Origin: UBA10649 sp963700255
GTDB lineage: Bacteria; Actinomycetota; Actinomycetes; S36-B12
Assembly (NCBI GenBank): GCA_963700255.1
Contig: CAVOWW010000050.1
Location: 108,234-172,233 of the forward strand
Direction of reading: 5' to 3'
DNA: 64,000 bases
Part shown: one piece after another, positions 1 to 8,329 of the stretch
Position numbering within the stretch: the stretch's first letter is position 1
Layout of the letters: every line of letters begins with the position of its first letter
Translations under genes and position numbers: made by a program
Notes under the pieces: generated by a model
What the model was told of the DNA's origin: nothing
The model's database searches: none
What the model saw: only the letters and a program-made list of their open reading frames with translations

Positions 1-1028
1 CGGAGCGCGTCCGCGATGAGCCGGTCGACGAGCTCCGGGTAGTCGACCCCCGTCGCCGCCCACATCCGGGGGTACATCGAGATCGACGTGAACCCAGGCA
101 TCGTGTTCACCTCGTTGACGACGATCTCGCCGGAGTCGCGGACGAAGAAGTCCACTCGCGCGAGGCCGTCGCAGGAGAGGGCGTCGAAGGCCCGCACAGC
201 GAGCTCGCGGACGCGATCCTCGACCCCAGCCGGCAGCTCGGCCGGCACGACGAGCGTCGCTGAGTCGTCGAGGTACTTCGCCTCGAAGTCGTAGAACTCG
301 TGGCGGGCGTTGACGATGATCTCGGCGCAGCGACTGGCTCGCGGGTGCTCGTCGGCATCGACCAGCACGCCGCACTCGACCTCGCGGGCCGGGGACACGG
401 CGGCCTCGACGATGACCCGCGGGTCGTGCTTGCGAGCTCCCTCGATCGCATCGTGAATGCCCTCCGCCGTCGTGACCCGCACGATCCCGAGGGAGGAACC
501 CGCCCGGGCTGGCTTGACGAAGACGGGCAGGCCCAGCTCCGCGACCTCGACGAGCACGCGATCAGGGCCCGTGCGCCACGCGCGATCGGAGACCACCACG
601 TACCGACCGACGTCGAGCCCCGCGCTCGCGAGGGCGGCCTTCATGAAGCCCTTGTCCATCGCCACCGCGGACGAGAGCACGCCGGACCCGACGTACGGGA
701 CACCGACGGTCTCGAGCAGTCCCTGCACCGTCCCGTCCTCCCCCCACGGTCCGTGCAGCACCGGGAAGACGACATCAGCCGCCAGACACGTGGACAGGTC
801 GGCGGCCGGAGCGTCAGCGGTGATCTCCGGCAGGGGCCCGGACTGGTCGAGGATCCCGAGGCCGCCGTCCGGGTCGCGCACCCACAGCCCGTCTCGACGG
901 ATGCCGACGACGGCGACCTCGTAGCGATCCGGGTCCAGGGCCCCCACGATCGACCGGCCGCTGATGCAGGAGATCGAGTGCTCACTGCTGCGGCCGCCGA
1001 TGAGCACGACAACGCGGATGCGGTTCAC
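1..1028 (-). CDS. ddl: D-alanine--D-alanine ligase, 3' end cut by window edge
   Basis: ATP-dependent ligation of two D-alanines for peptidoglycan precursor synthesis in the cytoplasm. The frame is open from a GTG at 1028 to the window edge (about 342 codons), so only the last few residues and the stop are missing. The N-terminus reads VVVLIGGRSSEHSISCISG, the substrate-binding start of Ddl. The C-terminal ATP-grasp end contains FFVRDSGEIVVNEVNTMPGF, whose Glu and Asn residues bind magnesium. The start shows no Shine-Dalgarno sequence but has TACGGT six bases upstream, suggesting a leaderless mRNA. It is divergent from the trans-sulfuration gene. The family call is secure. Confidence 0.93.
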   Translation of the reverse strand, partial: MNRIRVVVLIGGRSSEHSISCISGRSIVGALDPDRYEVAVVGIRRDGLWVRDPDGGLGILDQSGPLPEITADAPAADLSTCLAADVVFPVLHGPWGEDGTVQGLLETVGVPYVGSGVLSSAVAMDKGFMKAALASAGLDVGRYVVVSDRAWRTGPDRVLVEVAELGLPVFVKPARAGSSLGIVRVTTAEGIHDAIEGARKHDPRVIVEAAVSPAREVECGVLVDADEHPRASRCAEIIVNARHEFYDFEAKYLDDSATLVVPAELPAGVEDRVRELAVRAFDALSCDGLARVDFFVRDSGEIVVNEVNTMPGFTSISMYPRMWAATGVDYPELVDRLIADAL

Positions 1029-1034
1029 GGCACG

Positions 1035-1069
1035 ACCGTACCCGCTCCGCCCGAGACGGCGGCTAGGGT
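1035..1069. promoter_or_regulatory. Divergent leaderless promoters for ddl and the trans-sulfuration gene
   Basis: TACGGT (1035-1040, minus strand) lies exactly 6 nt before the ddl GTG. TAGGGT (1064-1069, plus strand) lies exactly 6 nt before the GTG at 1076. Both match an actinobacterial TANNNT -10 box placed so that transcription would begin at the start codon. No -35 box is obvious. Confidence 0.6.
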
Positions 1070-1075
1070 CTGCGT

Positions 1076-2197
1076 GTGCCCGAGCCCGACCCGCTGTCCA
1101 TCGAGACGATCGTCGTGAGCGCGGGGCGCCCGGCGCCCGCTCCCGACCAGCCCCTCAACACGCCGATCGTGCCGGCCTCCGCCTTCCATGCGGGCGGCTC
1201 CATCGAGTACGCGCGGGAGGCCGCACCGACGACCTCCGCGCTCGAGGATGCCCTCGGTGCGCTCGAGCACGGCACGGCGATCGCCTTCTCCTCCGGCATG
1301 GCCGCGGCGAACGCGGTCCTGGACCTCGTGCCGTCCGGAGCCGTGGTCGTCGCCCCCAGCGCGGCCTACACCGGCGTCGCGGTTCGGCTGCGGGAGCTCG
1401 ACGCCAACGGGCGGATCAGCCTGCGCATCGTCGATGCCGACGACACGGCGGGGGTGACTGCTGCGTGCACCGGCGCGCACCTGCTGTGGCTCGAGTCGCC
1501 CACCAACCCGCTCCTCCAGGTCGCGGACCTGCCCGCCTGCATCTCGGCAGCGCATGCCGCAGGAGCCGAGGTCCTCGTCGACAACACCTTCGCCACGCCC
1601 ATCCTCCAGACCCCGCTCGACCTCGGGGCGGACCTGGTCCTCCACAGCGTCACGAAGTCCCTCAGCGGGCACTCGGACCTGCTCATGGGAGCGATCGTGG
1701 CGCGCGATCCGGATCGTGCCGAGGCCGTTCGTATCAGGCGCGTGCTCCTCGGGGCGTCGCCCAGCGCATTCGACTGCTACCTGGCGCTCCGCGGGATCAG
1801 GACTCTGGCACTCCGGGTCGAGCGGGCACAGCAGAACGCGGCCGAGCTCGCTCGCCGGCTCCACGGCCATCCCGTCGTCGCGCGGGTGCGCTACCCCGGC
1901 TTCGGCACGATCGCAGCGATCGAGGTCGAAGGCGGGGCCGCCGTGGCGGACGCGCTGTGCCGCTCGGTACGGGTGTGGACGCATGCGACGAGCCTGGGCG
2001 GGGTCGAGTCGCTGCTCGAGCGTCGCCGCCGCTGGCCGCTCGAGAGCACGACGGTCCCCGAGGGCCTCGTCCGGCTGTCGGTCGGCATCGAGGGGATCGA
2101 GGACCTCTGGCTCGACCTCGACAGAGCGCTGCGCATGGCCCCGGACCTGGCCCGAGCACAGCCCCCGTCACCGCCCCCGACCGCCAGCGGAGCCTGA
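1076..2197 (+). CDS. Cystathionine gamma-synthase/lyase family PLP enzyme
   Basis: Trans-sulfuration enzyme of the Cys/Met-metabolism PLP family (373 aa, normal length). Visible motifs: FSSGMAAANAV near residue 65 (PLP phosphate contact), LLWLESPTNPLL, VLVDNTFATPILQTPLDLGADLVLHS around residues 160-185 (the Asp stacks on PLP), and SVTKSLSGHSD carrying the Schiff-base lysine. Sequence alone does not separate cystathionine gamma-synthase, cystathionine gamma-lyase and O-acetylhomoserine sulfhydrylase. The GTG at 1076 has no ribosome-binding site and sits 6 nt after a TAGGGT box. It converges on gpsA with only 3 bases between the stops, so no terminator fits between them. Confidence 0.85.
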   Translation: MPEPDPLSIETIVVSAGRPAPAPDQPLNTPIVPASAFHAGGSIEYAREAAPTTSALEDALGALEHGTAIAFSSGMAAANAVLDLVPSGAVVVAPSAAYTGVAVRLRELDANGRISLRIVDADDTAGVTAACTGAHLLWLESPTNPLLQVADLPACISAAHAAGAEVLVDNTFATPILQTPLDLGADLVLHSVTKSLSGHSDLLMGAIVARDPDRAEAVRIRRVLLGASPSAFDCYLALRGIRTLALRVERAQQNAAELARRLHGHPVVARVRYPGFGTIAAIEVEGGAAVADALCRSVRVWTHATSLGGVESLLERRRRWPLESTTVPEGLVRLSVGIEGIEDLWLDLDRALRMAPDLARAQPPSPPPTASGA

Positions 2198-2200
2198 GCC

Positions 2201-3211
2201 CTAGTCGCCGAGCTGGGCCTCCGCCTTCGGCTCGCGAGCCATGAACGACGCCGCCATCGTCCTCGGCGAGCGCCCGCGGTACAGCACCTCGACGACCTGC
2301 TCGGTGATCGGCATCTCCACCCCGTGCGCCTCGCCGAGGGCCAGGATCGGCTGGCAGCTCTTGTAGCCCTCACATGTCTGCTTCGTCGCGGCGATGGTCT
2401 CCTCGACGGACAGCCCCCGTCCGAGGTTCTCGCCGAAGGTGCGGTTGCGGGACAGTGGGGACTGGCAGGTGGCGACGAGATCGCCCACTCCGGCGAGGCC
2501 CTGGAAGGTGAGCGGGTCCGCACCCAGTGCGACGCCCAGCCGCGCCATCTCCGCGAGGCCTCGTGTGATCAGCGAGGCCTGCGAGTTCTCGCCCAGGCCC
2601 ATCCCGACGGCCATGCCGTTCGCCAGGGCGATGACGTTCTTGACCGCGCCGCCGATCTCGGTGCCGACGACGTCGGTGGTCCAGTAGGGGCGGAAGTAGT
2701 CGGTCGTGCAGGCATCCTGCAGCCGCCGCGCGCTCTGCTCGTCCGCGCACGCGACGGTGGTGGCGGCCGGCTGCCGCTGGGCGATCTCACGCGCGAGGTT
2801 GGGTCCGGACACGACGGCGACGCGATCCCCCTCCACTCCGGCGGCCTCGGTGATGACCTCGCTCATGCGCTTCGTCGTACCGAGCTCGATGCCCTTCATG
2901 AGGCTGACCAGGACCGCATCGGAGTCGATGCCGTCGCCCCAGGTGCCGAGGTTGTCGCGGAGCACCTGGGCAGGGACGGCGAGGACAACGAGAGAGGCAC
3001 CCTCGGTCGCCGCCCGTGGGTCCGTGGTCGCGCTCAGGCGGCCGGGCAGCTCGATGCCCGGGTGGTAGGCGTCGTTGCGATGCCGGTGGTTGATGTCATC
3101 GGCGACCCCGGGGTCGCGGCCCCAGATCACGACGTCGCTGCCCGCGTCGGCCAGGACCATGCCGAAGGCCGTGCCCCATGAGCCGCTGCCCATGATCGCC
3201 ACTCGCGTCAT
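2201..3211 (-). CDS. gpsA: NAD(P)-dependent glycerol-3-phosphate dehydrogenase
   Basis: Reduces dihydroxyacetone phosphate to sn-glycerol 3-phosphate for phospholipid synthesis. The N-terminal Rossmann motif is IMGSGSWGTAF (residues 6-16). MKGIE, the catalytic-lysine segment IGGAVKNVIALANG and GVGDLVATCQSPLSRNR are all present. Length is 336 aa from ATG 3211. I chose this start because GGGAGG lies 7 nt upstream and the Rossmann strand begins at once; an in-frame start 30 bases earlier is less likely. plsC lies 40 bp upstream on the same strand. The two consecutive phosphatidic-acid steps are therefore probably one operon. Confidence 0.95.
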   Translation of the reverse strand: MTRVAIMGSGSWGTAFGMVLADAGSDVVIWGRDPGVADDINHRHRNDAYHPGIELPGRLSATTDPRAATEGASLVVLAVPAQVLRDNLGTWGDGIDSDAVLVSLMKGIELGTTKRMSEVITEAAGVEGDRVAVVSGPNLAREIAQRQPAATTVACADEQSARRLQDACTTDYFRPYWTTDVVGTEIGGAVKNVIALANGMAVGMGLGENSQASLITRGLAEMARLGVALGADPLTFQGLAGVGDLVATCQSPLSRNRTFGENLGRGLSVEETIAATKQTCEGYKSCQPILALGEAHGVEMPITEQVVEVLYRGRSPRTMAASFMAREPKAEAQLGD

Positions 3212-3251
3212 CCGCCTACCTCCCGCTTGGACGGCCGACACGCCGTGAGGG

Positions 3252-3989
3252 TCATTCTGTCGGCTCCCGCCGGTACACCATCCGCGTTGCGGGTGGCTCC
3301 TCCTGCCTGACCTCGGCCAGCATCGCCGTGATCGCGTCCATCAGCCGATCGCCGGCCACCGCCAGCGTCTCCGAGTCGACGGGACGGCCCTCGAGGTCGG
3401 AGAGGTCGAGGGGGTCGCCGAAGCGGATGCGCATCGTCTTGCGCGGCAGGAGCCTGAACTCCTTCTTGTAGGGGCCCATGACCTCGTGCGCACCCCACTG
3501 GACCATGGGCACCAACGGGCGCCCGGACATCAACGCGAGCCTGACCGCCCCGGTCTTCGCGGACATGGGCCACAGGTCGGGGTCACGCGTGATCGTGCCC
3601 TCGGGATAGACGACGACGCATTCGCCCGCCTCCAGGGCCGCGAGCGCGTCGCGGACGGCGCCGCTCGCGTCGGCCGTCTCCCGGTACACGGGAATCTGCC
3701 CGGCGTGCGTGATCAGCGCACCGAAGATCGGGGTGCGGAAGACCGACTCCTTGCCGAGGAAGCGCGGCGGCCGATCCGCCTGCCAGAGCGCGAACGCCAC
3801 GACCGGCGGATCGAACCACGACAGGTGATTGGGCGCGACGATGACCCCGCCTGGCGCGTCGGTGACGTGCTCGTCGCCGGTGATGTCCCACTTGACGATG
3901 GTCCGCATGAGCGGCCAGAGGATGGCGACCGTCAGGCGATAGGAGAAGCCCAGCGGCTGACGGCGGCGCACGCGTGGCACCCGTCGCAT
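3252..3989 (-). CDS. plsC: 1-acyl-sn-glycerol-3-phosphate acyltransferase
   Basis: Acylates lysophosphatidic acid to phosphatidic acid at the membrane. The PlsC catalytic HX4D box is NHLSWFD (H55-D60). The substrate-binding segment FLGKESVFRTPIFG and the VVYPEGTITRD box (E130) follow. An N-terminal hydrophobic stretch near residues 16-32 can anchor the protein. Length is 245 aa from ATG 3989, preceded by a GGAGGGGAGGGG ribosome-binding site. The frame stays open a further 700 bases upstream, but that part is antisense to cofC and I discount it. Organised with gpsA. Confidence 0.93.
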   Translation of the reverse strand: MRRVPRVRRRQPLGFSYRLTVAILWPLMRTIVKWDITGDEHVTDAPGGVIVAPNHLSWFDPPVVAFALWQADRPPRFLGKESVFRTPIFGALITHAGQIPVYRETADASGAVRDALAALEAGECVVVYPEGTITRDPDLWPMSAKTGAVRLALMSGRPLVPMVQWGAHEVMGPYKKEFRLLPRKTMRIRFGDPLDLSDLEGRPVDSETLAVAGDRLMDAITAMLAEVRQEEPPATRMVYRREPTE

Positions 3990-4074
3990 GTCCCCTCCCC
4001 TCCTGCTCCCGCGAGGGTAGCCCGAATCCGTGCGCAACGTAGGCGCTCCTGCACGTGCCGGGCACCGGCGGGCG

Positions 4075-4752
4075 ATGCGGTTGGATGAGACGGTGATCCC
4101 AGCTGTCGGCGATGCCACGCAGGCGTGGTGCGTCGTGTTCCCCGTGAAGGTGCTGTCCGAGGCGAAGTCGCGGCTGACGGTCGGCACCCCGGCCCCGGGT
4201 GAGCTGGCGCTGGCGTTCTTCCGCGACGCCCTGGCCGCTGCCGTCGCCACCCCGAGGGTGGGATCGATCGTGGTGGCCACCAGCGACGACCGCGTGCGCA
4301 TGAGTTCCGTGGCGGCCGGTGCCGTCGTCATCCACGACGGCGAGCACCCGGGCATCAACGCGGCCGCGCGATGGGGTGCCGTGCACTGCCCTGCCAGCCG
4401 TGGCATCGCAGTGATCGTCTCCGACCTGCCCTGCCTCACTCCGCTGTCACTCGAGACAGCGCTCGCCGCAGCCGAGCAGCACCCCACCTCCTTCCTGGCC
4501 GACATCGACGGAACCGGCACGACGATGTGGTGCGCCACTGCGCCGAACGCCGTCGATCCGCGCTTCGGCCATGACTCCAGGAGGGCCCACGTGTCCGCCG
4601 GGGCGGTCGACCTCGTGGCGGAGCACCCAGCACTGCTCGACGGGCTCCTGCCGGCCCGGTGCGACGTCGACACCGATGCCGCCCTCCAGCGCGCACGCAG
4701 CCTCGGGATGGGCACGGCGACGCGTGCCGCCCTCGCAGCAGGGCGCGACTGA
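4075..4752 (+). CDS. cofC: Phosphoenolpyruvate/2-phospholactate guanylyltransferase (F420 biosynthesis)
   Basis: CofC (FbiD in mycobacteria) transfers GMP to phosphoenolpyruvate or 2-phospho-L-lactate in coenzyme F420 synthesis. The nucleotidyltransferase-fold signature VVFPVKVLSEAKSRL is followed by VVATSDD, GINAAARWGA and VIVSDLPCLTP. The last of these is the family's metal-binding Asp loop, and GTTMWCA lies beyond it. The start is uncertain: ATG 4075 is chosen, with an in-frame GTG at 4030 and another at 4093, none with a strong ribosome-binding site. The mycobacterial homologue has the same gpsA-side position. The F420-type PPOX protein at 18.9-19.3 kb is a possible user of the cofactor. 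Confidence 0.88.
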   Translation: MRLDETVIPAVGDATQAWCVVFPVKVLSEAKSRLTVGTPAPGELALAFFRDALAAAVATPRVGSIVVATSDDRVRMSSVAAGAVVIHDGEHPGINAAARWGAVHCPASRGIAVIVSDLPCLTPLSLETALAAAEQHPTSFLADIDGTGTTMWCATAPNAVDPRFGHDSRRAHVSAGAVDLVAEHPALLDGLLPARCDVDTDAALQRARSLGMGTATRAALAAGRD

Positions 4753-4764
4753 CCCCGACAGCGA

Positions 4765-4796
4765 CGAGGCCCCCCACCCGTGGGTGGAGGGCCTCG
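4765..4796. terminator. Bidirectional hairpin between cofC and hupB
   Basis: CGAGGCCC (4765-4772) pairs with GGGCCTCG (4789-4796), with additional CCCACCC/GGGTGG pairing inside. It lies just past the cofC stop and just past the hupB stop on the opposite strand, so it can end both convergent transcripts. No U tract is seen. Confidence 0.75.
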
Positions 4797-4820
4797 AACG
4801 ATGGGGAAGCGGCGGCGCGA

Positions 4821-5324
4821 CTACTTCTTCGCAACAGCCTTCTTGGCGGGAGCGGCCTTCTTCGCCGGAGCCTTCTTGGCGGGAGCGGCCTTCTTCACGG
4901 GTGCAGCCTTCTTCACGGGTGCAGCCTTCTTCACGGGTGCAGCCTTCTTGACCGGTGCAGCCTTCTTCACGGGTGCAGCCTTCTTGACCGGCGCAGCCTT
5001 CTTCACGGGTGCAGCCTTCTTGACCGGAGCCTTGGTCACGATCTTCTTGGCGCCGGACACGACTGCCTTGAACTCCGCACCGGGGCGGAACTTGGGGAGC
5101 TTGGTGGCCTTGATCTTCACGGTCTCGCCGGTGCGCGGGTTGCGACCGAGGCGGGCCTTGCGGGCCTGGGACTCGAACACGCCGAAGCCGCTCACGGCGA
5201 CCTTCTCGCCGCGGACGACGGCCTTCTTCGTCTCCTCGATGAACGCCTCGACGATGTCGGTGACATCGCGCTTGCTGTGGCCCAGACGGGTGGCCACCGC
5301 ATCAATCAGTTCTGCCTTGTTCAC
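4821..5324 (-). CDS. hupB: HU DNA-binding protein with Ala/Lys/Pro repeat tail
   Basis: Nucleoid-associated protein of the actinobacterial HupB type (167 aa). Residues 1-90 form the HU fold: MNKAELIDAVATRLGHSK, VSGFGVFE and the DNA-binding arm ARLGRNPRTGE. The rest is a basic low-complexity tail of KKAAPV and PAKKA repeats ending KKAVAKK, like histone H1 and mycobacterial HupB. The GTG start at 5324 has GGAGGGG upstream with good spacing. The tail is encoded by eight 18-bp DNA repeats. It sits between cofC and leuDC, as in mycobacteria. Monocistronic, with a hairpin terminator on the 3' side. Confidence 0.95.
   Translation of the reverse strand: MNKAELIDAVATRLGHSKRDVTDIVEAFIEETKKAVVRGEKVAVSGFGVFESQARKARLGRNPRTGETVKIKATKLPKFRPGAEFKAVVSGAKKIVTKAPVKKAAPVKKAAPVKKAAPVKKAAPVKKAAPVKKAAPVKKAAPVKKAAPAKKAPAKKAAPAKKAVAKK
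4885..5028 (-). repeat. Eight tandem 18-bp repeats encoding the HU tail
   Basis: Eight head-to-tail 18-bp units occupy exactly 144 bp, each encoding about KKAAPV on the minus strand. Units alternate between two versions, GCAGCCTTCTTCACGGGT and one with TTGACCGGN. Such repeats can change copy number by slippage while keeping frame. Confidence 0.9.
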
Positions 5325-5470
5325 AGGAAAACCCCTCCGGAGGGTGTCATTTTCCGGCCGGTCGGCCGGTCGTCCCAGACTATGCCCGTCCGCCCGGTGA
5401 GCGAAATCGCCACGCCGGGCTTTGCCTTGCCGTGCAACGGGATTCCGGGTGCTGGCGGGGCTGGAGTGAC

Positions 5471-6067
5471 CTACATCACCGCGGTCGTCGTCGGCATGAA
5501 CGCCGGACGGCTGCGCTCGAACTCGTCGATCTTCGACGCCGAGGTCATGGTGATGCCGATGTCGTCGAGACCCTCCATGAGCCGCCAGCGCACGTAGTCG
5601 TCGACATCGAACTCCGCCACGATGCCGCCGGCGGTGATCCTGCGGTGCTCCAGGTCGACCGTCACCGCAAGGGAGGGGTCGGACTCGATCGCTGCCCACA
5701 GCTCCTCGACGACCGCCTGGGAGACCTGGGCGGTCAGCAGGCCGCCCTTGCCCGAGTTGCCCCGGAAGATGTCGGCGAACCGGGATGAGATGACGACAGC
5801 GAACCCGTAGTCCTGCAGGGCCCACACCGCGTGCTCCCTGGACGAGCCGGTGCCGAAGTCGGGGCCGGCGACGAGCACCGTGGCACCCGCGTACTCGGGC
5901 TGGTTGAGCACGAATCCGGGGTCCTTGCGCCAGGCCGCGAACAGCCCGTCCTCGAACCCATGGCGCGTGATCCGCTTGAGGTACTCCGCCGGGATGATCT
6001 GGTCGGTGTCGACGTTGCTGCGCTGCAGGGGCACCGCGGTCCCCGTGTGCACGATGAACTTCTCCAT
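5471..6067 (-). CDS. leuD: 3-isopropylmalate dehydratase small subunit
   Basis: Swivelling-domain subunit of isopropylmalate isomerase in leucine synthesis; it pairs with LeuC. Typical start VHTGTAVPLQRSNVDTDQIIPAEYLK and core GPDFGTGSSREHAVWALQDYGF, the substrate-recognition loop of aconitase domain 4, are each present in full. Length 198 aa, ATG 6067. It follows leuC by 18 bp on the same strand, so the two are co-transcribed. Confidence 0.96.
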   Translation of the reverse strand: MEKFIVHTGTAVPLQRSNVDTDQIIPAEYLKRITRHGFEDGLFAAWRKDPGFVLNQPEYAGATVLVAGPDFGTGSSREHAVWALQDYGFAVVISSRFADIFRGNSGKGGLLTAQVSQAVVEELWAAIESDPSLAVTVDLEHRRITAGGIVAEFDVDDYVRWRLMEGLDDIGITMTSASKIDEFERSRPAFMPTTTAVM

Positions 6068-6085
6068 GTCAGTCTCCGATCAGTC

Positions 6086-7495
6086 TCAGGCGACGGGGGG
6101 CAGGTCAGCGGGTGCGGAGAGCCGTCCGGTGACCGCCGTGGCGGCCGCGACGGCCGGTGACACCAGGTGCGTCCGGCCCCCGGGGCCCTGTCGGCCCTCG
6201 AAGTTGCGGTTGGAGGTGGACGCGCTGCGCTCACCGGGGGCGAGCTTGTCCGGGTTCATCGCCAGGCACATCGAGCAGCCGGCCTCGCGCCACTCGGCGC
6301 CTGCCGCGACGAAGACGGCGTCCAGTCCCTCCGACTGCGCCTGCATCTTCACCCGGACCGAGCCCGGGACGATGAGCATGCGCACCGAGCCGGCGACAGT
6401 GCGGCCACGGAGCACCTCGGCCACCGCCCGCAGGTCCTCGATGCGGCCGTTGGTGCATGAGCCGACGAAGACGGTGTCCACCGCGATGTCGCGAAGGGGC
6501 GTGCCCGGCTTGAGGTCCATGTACTCCAGTGCACGCTCGATCGCCACGCGATCCACCTCGTCGCGGGCATCGTCGGGAGAGGGGACGGAGGCGCTCAGGG
6601 GCAGGCCCTGGCCGGGGTTGGTGCCCCACGTGACGAACGGCGCCAGCGTCGAGGCATCGATGACCACCTCCGCGTCGAAGCCCGCATCCGGATCGGACGG
6701 CAGGGTCCGCCAGTAGGCGACAGCCTCATCCCATTCCGCACCCGCGGGCGCGTGCGGACGTCCCTCGAGGTAGTCGAACGTCGTCTCGTCCGGCGCCACC
6801 ATGCCCGCGCGAGCGCCCGCCTCGATGGACATGTTGCACAGCGTCATCCGGCCTTCCATCGACAGGCCCCGGATCGCCGACCCGCGGTACTCGAGCACGT
6901 AGCCCTGTCCCCCGCCCGTGCCGATCCGGGCGATGACGGCCAGCGTGATGTCCTTCGCGGTCACGCCGGGCGGCAGGTCGCCGTCGACGGTGATGGCCAT
7001 CGTCTTGAACGGCTTCAACGGCAGTGTCTGCGTCGCGAGGACGTGCTCGACCTCGCTGGTGCCGATCCCGAACGCGAGCGCACCGAAGGCGCCATGCGTC
7101 GAGGTGTGCGAATCGCCGCACACCACCGTCATGCCCGGCTGGGTGAGGCCGAGCTGCGGGCCGACGACATGGACGATCCCCTGCTCGACGTTCCCCAGCG
7201 AGTAGACGGGCACGCCGAACTCGGCGCAGTTGGTCCGCAGGGCATCGACCTGCGCCCGCGAGACGGGGTCGGCGATCGGCTTGTCGATGTCGATCGTCGG
7301 CACGTTGTGATCCTCGGTTGCGAGGGTCAGGTCCGGGCGGCGGACAGCCCGGCCGGTCGCGCGCAGCCCGTCGAACGCCTGCGGGCTGGTCACCTCGTGG
7401 ACGAGGTGCAGGTCGATGTAGAGCAGGTCGGGCTCGCCCTCGGCGTGCCGTACCACGTGGTCCTGCCAGACCTTCTCTGCCAGCGTGCGTCCCAT
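6086..7495 (-). CDS. leuC: 3-isopropylmalate dehydratase large subunit
   Basis: Fe-S aconitase-family subunit that isomerises 2- to 3-isopropylmalate. The three [4Fe-4S] ligands are visible: C347 in VGSCTNGR and C407/C410 in AGCSMCLAM. The N-terminus MGRTLAEKVWQDHVV and GDSHTSTHGAFGALAFGIGTSEVEH are diagnostic. Length is 469 aa from ATG 7495, chosen because GGGAGG precedes it; the open frame above it is spacer. It is divergent from the IclR regulator across a repeat-rich spacer and is probably controlled there. Confidence 0.96.
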   Translation of the reverse strand: MGRTLAEKVWQDHVVRHAEGEPDLLYIDLHLVHEVTSPQAFDGLRATGRAVRRPDLTLATEDHNVPTIDIDKPIADPVSRAQVDALRTNCAEFGVPVYSLGNVEQGIVHVVGPQLGLTQPGMTVVCGDSHTSTHGAFGALAFGIGTSEVEHVLATQTLPLKPFKTMAITVDGDLPPGVTAKDITLAVIARIGTGGGQGYVLEYRGSAIRGLSMEGRMTLCNMSIEAGARAGMVAPDETTFDYLEGRPHAPAGAEWDEAVAYWRTLPSDPDAGFDAEVVIDASTLAPFVTWGTNPGQGLPLSASVPSPDDARDEVDRVAIERALEYMDLKPGTPLRDIAVDTVFVGSCTNGRIEDLRAVAEVLRGRTVAGSVRMLIVPGSVRVKMQAQSEGLDAVFVAAGAEWREAGCSMCLAMNPDKLAPGERSASTSNRNFEGRQGPGGRTHLVSPAVAAATAVTGRLSAPADLPPVA

Positions 7496-7515
7496 GAGCC
7501 CTCCCGGCTGCCTCG

Positions 7516-7582
7516 ACCTCGCGTCTTGAGATCTCGTCCTGACCTCGCGTCTTGACATCTCGACATCTCGTCTTGACATCTC
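7516..7582. promoter_or_regulatory. Three 20-bp direct repeats, probable IclR (LtbR-like) operators
   Basis: ACCTCGCGTCTTGAGATCTC (7516-7535), ACCTCGCGTCTTGACATCTC (7542-7561) and ACATCTCGTCTTGACATCTC (7563-7582) repeat at 26- and 21-bp spacing between leuC and the divergent regulator. The first contains the palindrome GAGATCTC. The third extends into an imperfect inverted repeat with arms GTCT..ACAT and ATGT.AGAC, which overlaps the regulator's -35 box. In corynebacteria the IclR protein LtbR controls leuCD from this position; binding here is inferred. Confidence 0.6.
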
Positions 7583-7608
7583 AATATGTGAGACGCGAGT
7601 ATCACTAT
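7573..7608 (+). promoter_or_regulatory. Promoter of the IclR regulator, leaderless
   Basis: TTGACA (7573-7578), an 18-bp spacer and GAGTAT (7597-7602), then 6 nt to the ATG at 7609. The -35 box lies inside the third repeat, which suggests autorepression. Confidence 0.6.
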
Positions 7609-8304
7609 ATGGACGATACTAGCGGAGTCGGCGTCGTTGACAAGTCCGTGGCCCTGCTCGAGGCGGTCAGCCGCGCTCCGGCCTCGCTGTCCGACCTCGT
7701 CTCGACCACGGGCATCCCCCGCCCGACCGCCCACCGCATCGCGGTCGCCCTGGAGCACCATGGCCTGCTGGCGCGTGATGGCGAGGGCCGGTTCGTGGTC
7801 GGCGCCCGACTGCTGCGCTGGGGCGGTGAGTCCGATCCCCTGCTGCCGTCGGCGCAGGCCATCGTGAGCGACCTGCGCGACGCCACCGGGGTCAGCGCCC
7901 AGGTGTACCGGCGGACGGGTGACCAGAGGATCTGCCTCGCGGCGGCCGAGCCGTCGTCGGGGCTGCGCGACACGGTGCCGGTCGGGTCCCTGCTCACCCT
8001 CAAGGCCGGATCGGCGGCGCAGGTGCTCGTCGCCTGGCTGCCCGGCCCCGAGCGCGCAGGCCTCCTGCACGACGCAGCGTTCGACGAGCGCGACCTGGCC
8101 CGCGTGCGCCGTCGCGGCTGGGCCCACAGCCTCGCTCAGCGCGAACCCGGCGTCGCCTCCCTCTCCGCCCCCGTCCGCGGACCAGCGGGCGATGTGGTGG
8201 CCGCCGTGAGCCTGTCGGGCCCGATCGACCGACTGGCCGACGCGACCAGGTCACAGGTGACGGCCCTCACCGACGCCGCAGCGAGGCTCTCCGGCGGCGG
8301 CTAG
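7609..8304 (+). CDS. ltbR: IclR-family regulator, LtbR/NdgR type
   Basis: Transcription factor of 231 aa. The N-terminal winged helix-turn-helix (about residues 8-65) contains VDKSVALLEAVSRAPASLSDL and GIPRPTAHRIAVALEHHGLL. The remainder is the IclR effector-binding domain (LKAGSAAQVLVAW, LAQREPGVASLSAPVRGP). Divergence from leuCD matches LtbR of Corynebacterium and NdgR of Streptomyces, which regulate leucine and related genes. ATG 7609 is preferred over an upstream in-frame start because it follows a -10 box by 6 nt and lacks a ribosome-binding site, i.e. a leaderless start. The symbol rests on family plus position. Confidence 0.85.
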   Translation: MDDTSGVGVVDKSVALLEAVSRAPASLSDLVSTTGIPRPTAHRIAVALEHHGLLARDGEGRFVVGARLLRWGGESDPLLPSAQAIVSDLRDATGVSAQVYRRTGDQRICLAAAEPSSGLRDTVPVGSLLTLKAGSAAQVLVAWLPGPERAGLLHDAAFDERDLARVRRRGWAHSLAQREPGVASLSAPVRGPAGDVVAAVSLSGPIDRLADATRSQVTALTDAAARLSGGG

Positions 8305-8329
8305 GCTCCCCGAGACCCAGGAGGATGAG

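Noticed and set aside
3990..4715. Upstream extension of plsC in the same frame
   Set aside because: It is antisense to cofC; ATG 3989 has a strong ribosome-binding site and the family length fits.
4885..5028. Repeat array considered as CRISPR
   Set aside because: Repeats are contiguous 18-bp units without spacers and encode the HU tail in frame.
7516..7582. Direct repeats considered as a small CRISPR or attachment site
   Set aside because: Gaps are only 1-6 bp, there are no cas or integrase genes, and the position fits operators.
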